In this document: one piece after another, positions 7,885-12,033 of the stretch
Numbering within the stretch: position 1 is the first letter of the stretch
Layout of the letters: every line of letters starts with the position of its first letter
From: Kordiimonadaceae bacterium
GTDB taxonomy: Bacteria; Pseudomonadota; Alphaproteobacteria; Sphingomonadales; Kordiimonadaceae
Assembly (NCBI GenBank): GCA_014238195.1
Contig: JABABO010000231.1
Coordinates: 1 to 12,033 of the forward strand
Length of the DNA stretch: 12,033 nt
Direction of reading: 5' to 3'
The notes under the pieces: generated by a model
Database searches by the model: none
Told to the model about the DNA's origin: nothing
What the model saw: the letters and a program-made list of their open reading frames with translations, nothing else
Position numbers and translations under genes: made by a program

Positions 7885-8343
7885 ATGTCGCTTGTAGATT
7901 ACCGCCCCTGTGTTGGCATTGTTCTAATCAACAAAGATGGCTTTATTTTTGTTGGGGAACGCTTTAATGCCCCTGGTGCTTGGCAAATGCCTCAAGGCGG
8001 TGTTGATGCTGGTGAAAAGCTTGAATCCGCAGCACTGCGCGAACTTTATGAAGAAACAGGCGTCCGAGAAGACTTAGTTCAGATCAAAGCCCAAACCAAA
8101 AATTGGCTACAGTATGACTTGCCCGATCACTTACAAGGCAAAGTTTGGCGCGGCAAATTTAAGGGGCAAAAGCAACATTGGTTTTTGATGGAATTTTTAG
8201 GGTACGATAAAGATATCCGCTTAGATATGCATGAACCAGAATTTAGCCGTTGGAAATGGTCACCGAAAACGGATGTGCTGCGTGAGATTGTTGATTTTAA
8301 GCGTGCTGTATATGTTCAGGCCCTAGGGGAGTTATTGCCATAA
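7885..8343 (+). CDS. rppH: RNA pyrophosphohydrolase (Nudix hydrolase)
   Basis: RppH removes pyrophosphate from the 5' triphosphate end of mRNAs, which starts RNase E-dependent decay. Related Nudix enzymes also hydrolyse dinucleoside polyphosphates. The 152-residue protein opens with YRPCVGIVLINKDGFIFVGER and has WQMPQGGVD just before the Nudix box. The box fits G-x5-E-x7-REUxEExGU exactly at residues 38-60 (G38, E44, R52-E53, E56-E57, G59). A later WFLMEFLG segment and the C-terminal EFSRWKW region fit RppH rather than generic Nudix proteins. It is the last gene of the long co-directional run, 14 bp after the deacetylase-like gene. Confidence 0.93.
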   Translation: MSLVDYRPCVGIVLINKDGFIFVGERFNAPGAWQMPQGGVDAGEKLESAALRELYEETGVREDLVQIKAQTKNWLQYDLPDHLQGKVWRGKFKGQKQHWFLMEFLGYDKDIRLDMHEPEFSRWKWSPKTDVLREIVDFKRAVYVQALGELLP

Positions 8344-8394
8344 TCAGACCGTGCCTTTCTATTTTTATGAGAATCATATATATTGGTCAGATTA
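8341..8394 (+). repeat. Inverted repeat overlapping the rppH stop codon
   Basis: TAATCAGACC (8341-8350) and GGTCAGATTA (8385-8394) are 10-bp inverted arms with a single central A-A mismatch, separated by 34 AT-rich bases. The first arm includes the rppH stop codon. No T-run follows the second arm, so it is not a standard intrinsic terminator. It could be a 3'-end stabilising or processing structure at the end of the operon. Confidence 0.45.
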
Positions 8395-8433
8395 GGGCTG
8401 TCGGCACTTTCTTCGTTCTGGATATGTCTTGGC

Positions 8434-8439
8434 TATGAT
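8434..8439 (+). promoter_or_regulatory. Candidate -10 element for the membrane-protein gene
   Basis: TATGAT matches 5 of 6 bases of the -10 consensus and lies 22 bp before the ATG at 8462. No good -35 is seen 16-18 bp upstream. A promoter of its own is plausible because the gap to rppH is 118 bp, but the evidence is weak. Confidence 0.3.
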
Positions 8440-8461
8440 TTGGTGATAAAGGAGATCTCTC

Positions 8462-8911
8462 ATGTTTGGCCTACAAAAACCATCCCTGACCCTGCGGGTC
8501 GTCATCGGGAAATCAATGGGCTTTTTATTTGGCCTGTTTGGCCTGCTTTTAATCCCTGCTGTTGCCCCTGAAACAAGTACGATGCTGCTGGTGGCCTTTC
8601 TGTTTTATTATACCACGCTTGGTGCTGTGATTGGTGCATTTGGTGTCATGACTGTCAATTTACCGATTAAAATGCCCATGCCCTGGTGGTTTCGGGGTAT
8701 CTGGCTGGGTGGTTGGATGAACTTCATCGTGACGCTTTTTGCGTATGATGAGCTAACAAAACTGATGCTGGCAATCAATGGCACGACAGGCTTGCCATTT
8801 TTATCCCCTTTTTGGCTTATTTTAGAAGGGGTCGCTGTGGGCTTTATTATTGACTGGGCGGCGACGCGCTGGGCTGGTGAAGGGCACGAGAGCACCGCAG
8901 AATTTGCGTGA
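8462..8911 (+). CDS. Hypothetical four-pass membrane protein
   Basis: I do not recognise the family. The 149-residue product has four hydrophobic segments, at about 14-34, 41-64, 78-95 and 115-135. Short polar loops join them, and a soluble acidic tail ends GEGHESTAEFA. Membrane-edge residues include a Pro/Trp-rich loop (LPIKMPMPWWFRG, 67-79) and DWAATRW after the last segment. Translation is well supported by AAAGGAG (8448-8454) with 7-nt spacing to the ATG and by a fully open frame of 150 codons. The gene stands apart, 118 bp after rppH and facing the minus-strand tRNA. An inner-membrane location is inferred; no catalytic motif is visible. Confidence 0.8.
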   Translation: MFGLQKPSLTLRVVIGKSMGFLFGLFGLLLIPAVAPETSTMLLVAFLFYYTTLGAVIGAFGVMTVNLPIKMPMPWWFRGIWLGGWMNFIVTLFAYDELTKLMLAINGTTGLPFLSPFWLILEGVAVGFIIDWAATRWAGEGHESTAEFA

Positions 8912-8999
8912 ATAGCTTTCATCAGCTAAGCGCCAATTGTTTTTGCTCAGAAGAACAGACTGAGATGCTCAGTGATAAAAGGTCTTTAGCCATAAAAAC
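8912..8999. other. Gap between the membrane-protein gene and the tRNA 3' end
   Basis: This 88-bp convergent gap holds two small hairpin-forming repeats: TAGCT/AGCTA just after the stop codon and CTCAG/CTGAG at 8946-8964 with a 9-nt loop. Neither is followed by a T-run on the strand it would have to terminate, so I do not call an intrinsic terminator. Nothing else is seen. Confidence 0.4.
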
Positions 9000-9074
9000 T
9001 GGTGCCGCTGGGGAGAATTGAACTCCCGACCTCGTCATTACCAATGACGCGCTCTACCACTGAGCTACAGCGGC
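9000..9074 (-). tRNA. tRNA-Thr(GGT)
   Basis: Read on the minus strand, a full cloverleaf folds. The acceptor stem is GCCGCTG/CAGCGGC, and the D arm is GCTC-AGTGGTA-GAGC. The anticodon stem is CGTCA/TGACG with loop TTGGTAA, and the T arm is GGGAG-TTCAATT-CTCCC. The anticodon GGT reads the threonine codons ACC and ACU. The discriminator A and 3' CCA are encoded. The length is 75 nt with CCA. It is the only minus-strand gene seen in the window. Confidence 0.97.
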
Positions 9075-9096
9075 CCGTAGGTTCGTGCAGGCTATT

Positions 9097-9125
9097 GCCA
9101 TAGCACAGGCGATGATGCAAGCCAA
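9097..9125 (-). promoter_or_regulatory. Candidate promoter of tRNA-Thr
   Basis: On the minus strand TTGGCT (plus 9120-9125) and TATGGC (plus 9097-9102) are 17 bp apart. Transcription would start about 15 nt upstream of the tRNA 5' end, a normal leader length. The hexamers match 4 of 6 and 3 of 6 consensus bases, so this rests mainly on position and spacing. A small hairpin, GCTAT-TGCC-ATAGC (9091-9104), overlaps the -10. Confidence 0.4.
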
Positions 9126-9204
9126 AAACGCATTCTCGTGGCCATGCACTAATATTTTTACATTTAAACTTGAAATCAATTAGCCCACACGGCATTTTAG
9201 CAAC

Positions 9205-9375
9205 ATGAAAAATGATGATACACAAAAGCAAGCTGATAAACTAGCAAAAGTGGCTAAAGAAACCCAAAACCGTAAACAGATCACAGCGGTAGAAAAACAA
9301 ATGCGTTTAGCCGAAACACTGCGGGCAAATTTACGCCGCCGCAAAGACCAATCCCGCGAACGTAAAGCAAAATAA
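9205..9375 (+). CDS. Small, very basic hypothetical protein (56 aa)
   Basis: This short frame reads ATG to TAA over 57 codons. The product is helical-looking and dominated by Lys, Arg, Gln, Glu and Ala. Its C-terminal half reads RLAETLRANLRRRKDQ and ends RERKAK. From memory, small alphaproteobacterial proteins with an LRxNLxRRKxQxR tail occur near murA, which supports a real gene. No known function or catalytic motif is visible; nucleic-acid or ribosome binding is only a guess from charge. No Shine-Dalgarno precedes the ATG, and the next in-frame upstream codons reach a TAG at 9181 without another start. A -35-like TTGAAA at 9170-9175 would place transcription near the ATG, so leaderless translation is possible. 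Confidence 0.65.
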   Translation: MKNDDTQKQADKLAKVAKETQNRKQITAVEKQMRLAETLRANLRRRKDQSRERKAK

Positions 9376-9415
9376 AATCTCATAGTCTGTAATTTACTTT
9401 CGTGCGTTTCATGAC

Positions 9416-9444
9416 TTGGCAAAGCTATTTGTTTAGCTTATGAC
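9416..9444 (+). promoter_or_regulatory. Sigma70-like promoter upstream of dcd
   Basis: TTGGCA (9416-9421) and TATGAC (9439-9444) are exactly 17 bp apart and match the consensus at 5 of 6 and 4 of 6 positions. The expected start near 9451 gives a leader of about 35 nt before the dcd ATG. The spacer contains the palindrome AAGCTA-TTTGTT-TAGCTT (9422-9439), which could be an operator or coincidence. Confidence 0.5.
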
Positions 9445-9485
9445 ACAAGGGTATCCTGCTAGTTTTTATCTTTGGAGAGCCTGTA

Positions 9486-10037
9486 ATGAGCATCATGTCT
9501 GACAAATGGATCAGAAAGCAGAGCCAGAATAATGCTATGATCGAGCCATTTGTTGATGGCCAAGTGCGCGACGGCATTAGTTATGGTTTATCAAGCTATG
9601 GCTATGATGCGCGCGTTGCCCCTGAATTTAAAATCTTCACCAATGTAGATTCCGCAATTGTAGACCCAAAAGACTTTTCCCCAAAAAGCTTCGTCGACCG
9701 CGAGACAGATGTGTGCATTATTCCACCAAACAGTTTTGCATTGGCGCGTACAGTGGAATATTTCCGGGTACCAGAAGACGTGTTGGTGATTTGCCTTGGT
9801 AAATCCACCTATGCGCGCTGTGGTATTATTGTTAATGTTACCCCGTTGGAACCGGGGTGGGAGGGCCATGTCACGTTGGAATTTTCCAACACAACACCAC
9901 TGCCTGCAAAAATTTATGCCAATGAGGGGGTGTGTCAGTTTTTGTTTTTTTCAGGCAATGAACCCTGCGAGACATCTTACGCTAAACGCATCGGTAAATA
10001 TCAAGGTCAAACAGGCGTAACCCTACCAAGGCTATAG
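9486..10037 (+). CDS. dcd: dCTP deaminase
   Basis: Dcd deaminates dCTP to dUTP, feeding dUMP and so thymidylate synthesis in the cytoplasm. The 183 residues match the roughly 184-residue alphaproteobacterial form. The N-terminus MSIMSDKWIRKQ is typical, as are the Gly-rich SYGLSSYGYDARV and the segment CLGKSTYARCGIIVNVTPLEPGW. The catalytic glutamate is Glu132 in HVTLEFSNT. The C-terminal KYQGQTGVTLPR closes the active site over the nucleotide. GGAGAG at 9474-9479 is 6 nt before ATG 9486; a second ATG at 9495 would have poorer spacing. A promoter is proposed directly upstream, and murA follows after 92 bp. Confidence 0.97.
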   Translation: MSIMSDKWIRKQSQNNAMIEPFVDGQVRDGISYGLSSYGYDARVAPEFKIFTNVDSAIVDPKDFSPKSFVDRETDVCIIPPNSFALARTVEYFRVPEDVLVICLGKSTYARCGIIVNVTPLEPGWEGHVTLEFSNTTPLPAKIYANEGVCQFLFFSGNEPCETSYAKRIGKYQGQTGVTLPRL

Positions 10038-10129
10038 GCCATTATAGGGTATAATCATATAAAAGCCAAAATTATGCCTAACTTCAGGTCTATTACTGCG
10101 GCGATTATACAGACTTAAAGGGCAAGATA
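10038..10129 (+). other. dcd-murA intergenic region with murA ribosome binding site
   Basis: This 92-bp gap contains a perfect -10-like TATAAT at 10050-10055, without a recognisable -35 at the right distance. It also contains AAAGGG (10117-10122) with 7-nt spacing to the murA ATG. No terminator hairpin with a T-run is seen after dcd, so readthrough from dcd into murA is possible. Confidence 0.4.
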
Positions 10130-11437
10130 ATGGAAAAACTGATCATCAAAGGTGGTAATGCTCTGCACGGCATTGTACCCATTAGCGGCGCTAAAAACGC
10201 TGCGTTGCCTTTAATGTGTACACCGCTTTTAACACCTGATCCTGTCACATTGGAAAATTTACCACGTTTGGCTGATATCAATACCCTTAATGATCTGCTT
10301 AATCATTTGGGAGTATCGATCACTATACGCGGCGGCAAAGGCGGTGCCACTGGACGGCGAGAAGGCCGCCGTATGACATTCGACGGGTCGGAAATCACCA
10401 ATACAGTTGCCCCTTATGATATTGTGCGCAAGATGCGGGCTTCAATTCTTGTGTTGGGTCCCCTAGTTGCGCGGTTTGGTGATGCGACTGTGTCTATGCC
10501 TGGGGGGTGTGCCATTGGTAACCGACCGATTGATTTACATTTAAAAGCCCTAGAAGCGATAGGGGCGGACATTGAACTAAAGGACGGGTATGTCCGTGCC
10601 ACGGCACCTCATGGCTTAACAGGTGGCACGGTTCGTTTTCCAATTGCTTCCGTTGGGGCCACAGAAAATATTTTGATGGCTGCCAGCCTTGCCAAGGGAA
10701 CTGTAAACATCGAAAATCCAGCACGGGAACCTGAAATCATTGATTTGGCAAATTGCTTAAACTCCATGGGCGCGCGCATTGTGGGCGCTGGCACTGAATT
10801 TATCACCATTGAAGGGGTGCCACGTTTATATGGCTGCACTCATAGTGTGATGCCTGACCGCGTCGAAGCTGGTTCCTATGCTGTGGCTGCCATTATGACG
10901 GGTGGGGATTTGTTGTTAGAGGGCGCAAATGCCCATGATATGGGCGCGATGCTTGGTGTGCTGGAAGAAACAGGCGGTATCATTAATGAAGAAAAGGCTT
11001 GTGCAAGCCATAAAGGCGGTGTGCGGGTGAAATCAAACGGTCACCGCAAAGGGTTTGATCTGGTCACGCAGCCGTTTCCTGGCTTTCCAACCGATATGCA
11101 GGCCCAGTTTATGGCGCTTGCTGTTGTCGCAGATGGTGCCAGCGTCATTACCGAAGCTATTTTTGAAAACCGATTTATGCATGTGCCAGAACTGTGTCGC
11201 TTAGGGGCCGATATTACCGTAAATGGGGCGAGTGCCACAGTGCGCGGTGTGAACGCTTTGAAGGGCGCACCTGTCATGGCAACCGATTTGCGCGCCAGTA
11301 TGAGCTTGGCGCTCGCTGGACTGGTCGCAGAGGGAGAAACCCATATTAACCGATTGTATCATCTTGATCGAGGTTATGAGGGTTTGGAAGGTAAACTCCG
11401 TGCTGTTGGCGCTGATGTTGAGCGTGTTCCCGCTTAA
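10130..11437 (+). CDS. murA: UDP-N-acetylglucosamine 1-carboxyvinyltransferase
   Basis: MurA transfers enolpyruvate from phosphoenolpyruvate to UDP-GlcNAc, the first committed step of peptidoglycan synthesis, and is the fosfomycin target. The protein has 435 residues, slightly longer than the roughly 419 of E. coli. Active-site residues are present: Lys22 in SGAKNAA and Cys127 in MPGGCAIGNRP (Cys115 in E. coli), which predicts the usual fosfomycin-sensitive form. Asp322 in FPTDMQAQF (Asp305 in E. coli) and Arg414 in LDRGYEG (Arg397 in E. coli) are also present. The extra length before the cysteine comes largely from a Gly/Arg-rich loop at about 68-82. AAAGGG lies 7 nt before the ATG. The DUF2948 gene follows after 50 bp. 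Confidence 0.98.
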   Translation: MEKLIIKGGNALHGIVPISGAKNAALPLMCTPLLTPDPVTLENLPRLADINTLNDLLNHLGVSITIRGGKGGATGRREGRRMTFDGSEITNTVAPYDIVRKMRASILVLGPLVARFGDATVSMPGGCAIGNRPIDLHLKALEAIGADIELKDGYVRATAPHGLTGGTVRFPIASVGATENILMAASLAKGTVNIENPAREPEIIDLANCLNSMGARIVGAGTEFITIEGVPRLYGCTHSVMPDRVEAGSYAVAAIMTGGDLLLEGANAHDMGAMLGVLEETGGIINEEKACASHKGGVRVKSNGHRKGFDLVTQPFPGFPTDMQAQFMALAVVADGASVITEAIFENRFMHVPELCRLGADITVNGASATVRGVNALKGAPVMATDLRASMSLALAGLVAEGETHINRLYHLDRGYEGLEGKLRAVGADVERVPA

Positions 11438-11487
11438 ACGGCTCTTTGCCACTTGATTGCCTGCCCAGATGTGGTAAGACGCAGGGT

Positions 11488-11937
11488 ATGAGCAAACCAT
11501 TAAAATTAATGATCCAATCTGAGGGTGATTTACCCGTTGTTTCGAGCGTGATGCAAGACGCTGCTGTGCGGGTGGATGATCTGCGCTATGACCACGCAAC
11601 AAAGCGCTTTATATTGGTGTGTAATCGCTATATGTGGGAGGCAAAGCGTTGGTACCGCCGCGGTCAGCGTACCCGTGCTGCCCTGCATTTTAATGATATT
11701 ATAAGCGTGCAATTCAAAGGGATCAATCAATCAGAAAAATCGCAGGTGTTGGCACTTCTTGCGATTACATCCGCACCGTTAAATCAGGACAGTGAAACAC
11801 CAGAAACACTGATAACGCTTAATTTTGCTGGCGGCGCGGCTATCCAGTTGCAGGCAGGGTGTTGTGATGGCCTTTTATCGGATTTAAGCCACAGCTGGGA
11901 TGCCAAACGTATGCCTAGCCACAATGCTGAGCCATGA
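11488..11937 (+). CDS. DUF2948 family protein
   Basis: This is a conserved alphaproteobacterial family of unknown function, typically about 145 residues; 149 are seen here. Recognisable features are the N-terminal PLKLMIQSEGDLPVVSSVMQ, then DAAVRVDDLRYD, the aromatic-basic stretch RFILVCNRYMWEAKRW and the segment LITLNFAGGAAIQLQ. The product is soluble-looking, without a signal peptide or membrane segments. I chose ATG 11488, preceded by GCAGGG, because the family begins at the KLxxxxxxDL segment; a TTG at 11446 in the same frame would add 14 unrelated residues. Genes of this family usually sit between murA and hisD, so the position fits. The stop overlaps an ATGA at 11934-11937 that opens only a 12-codon frame. 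Confidence 0.87.
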   Translation: MSKPLKLMIQSEGDLPVVSSVMQDAAVRVDDLRYDHATKRFILVCNRYMWEAKRWYRRGQRTRAALHFNDIISVQFKGINQSEKSQVLALLAITSAPLNQDSETPETLITLNFAGGAAIQLQAGCCDGLLSDLSHSWDAKRMPSHNAEP

Positions 11938-11970
11938 ATGACATAGAATTAAAACGCAAAGTGGTCATAT

Positions 11971-12005
11971 AGCGAGACCAATGAATAATGATTTCATTAT
12001 TCGCT
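11971..12005. repeat. Interrupted inverted repeat after the DUF2948 gene
   Basis: The right arm TCATTATTCGCT (11994-12005) is the exact reverse complement of AGCGAATAATGA. The left side carries that sequence split by nine bases: AGC (11971-11973), a nine-base insert, then GAATAATGA (11983-11991), with a TT loop. This folds into a long hairpin with one large bulge. GAGAC (11974-11978) and GTCTC (12008-12012) could pair in an alternative fold. No T-run follows. It may end the murA-DUF2948 transcript or mark a boundary. Confidence 0.45.
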
Positions 12006-12033
12006 AAGTCTCTTGGGATAAGTCGAACCGACA
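11988..12033 (+). CDS. Possible 5' end of a further gene, running off the window
   Basis: From ATG 11988 the frame is open to the window edge, 15 codons (MISLFAKSLGISRTD). The length is too short to distinguish from chance, there is no good ribosome binding site, and the ATG lies inside an inverted repeat. I recorded it only because it is the longest frame entering the edge that I found. It does not resemble the start of hisD. Confidence 0.15.
   Translation, partial: MISLFAKSLGISRTD

Noticed and set aside
8383..8571. 62-codon plus-strand frame before and within the membrane-protein gene
   Set aside because: It overlaps the start of the well-supported 8462 gene in another frame and has no comparable ribosome binding site.
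8946..8964. CTCAG/CTGAG hairpin as a terminator for the tRNA or the membrane-protein gene
   Set aside because: Only 5 bp of stem with a 9-nt loop, and no T-run follows on either strand.
8986..9231. 81-codon minus-strand open frame across the tRNA region
   Set aside because: It is antisense to and overlaps a complete tRNA-Thr gene and the start of the small basic protein gene; the frame carries no ribosome binding site or family signal.
11446..11487. Upstream TTG extension of the DUF2948 protein
   Set aside because: The 14 extra residues do not look like the family N-terminus, and ATG 11488 fits the expected length and motif position.
1..12033. CRISPR arrays, insertion sequences, phage genes, toxin-antitoxin pairs or other accessory systems
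   Set aside because: No direct-repeat array, transposase, integrase or paired terminal repeats were seen; codon and base use look uniform, and gene content is core metabolism and envelope.

Overview
The window looks like ordinary chromosomal housekeeping DNA from an alphaproteobacterium of moderate G+C. The evidence is protein sequence style and gene order. One run reads proA-nadD-rsfS-rlmH-gpmI-envC-ctpA-yibQ-rppH, and a second reads dcd-murA-DUF2948; both arrangements are familiar from that class. I cannot name the genus. Every protein gene is on the + strand, and the only clear minus-strand gene is a tRNA-Thr(GGT).

Region 1 (1-8343) is a nearly continuous co-directional run of nine genes. 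It opens with the 3' part of proA (proline synthesis). Then come nadD (NAD synthesis), rsfS (ribosome silencing), rlmH (23S rRNA pseudouridine methylation) and gpmI (glycolytic phosphoglycerate mutase). An envelope block follows: a non-catalytic LytM protein of EnvC type, an S41 C-terminal processing protease with PDZ domain, and a membrane-anchored divergent polysaccharide deacetylase of the YibQ type. The run ends with the Nudix RNA pyrophosphohydrolase rppH. Spacings are short (3-25 bp) except around rsfS, rlmH and gpmI (59-96 bp), where candidate internal promoters lie. rsfS and rlmH both appear to use TTG starts.

Region 2 (8344-9485) is a looser stretch. It holds a 149-residue protein with four predicted membrane segments and its own good ribosome binding site, which I do not recognise. 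Next come the minus-strand tRNA-Thr with a plausible promoter, and a 56-residue highly basic small protein that lacks a visible ribosome binding site.

Region 3 (9486-12033) carries dcd (dCTP deaminase) behind a good sigma70-like promoter whose spacer contains a palindrome. It continues with murA (first committed step of peptidoglycan synthesis) and a DUF2948 protein. The last ~95 bases hold an interrupted 12-bp inverted repeat, and hisD, which I would expect next in this neighbourhood, does not start within them.

I looked for a novel system (defence, mobile, repeat array, biosynthetic cluster) and do not see one. The observations worth a second look are modest: two unrecognised or little-known small proteins, some start-site oddities, a degenerate deacetylase motif and several inverted repeats.
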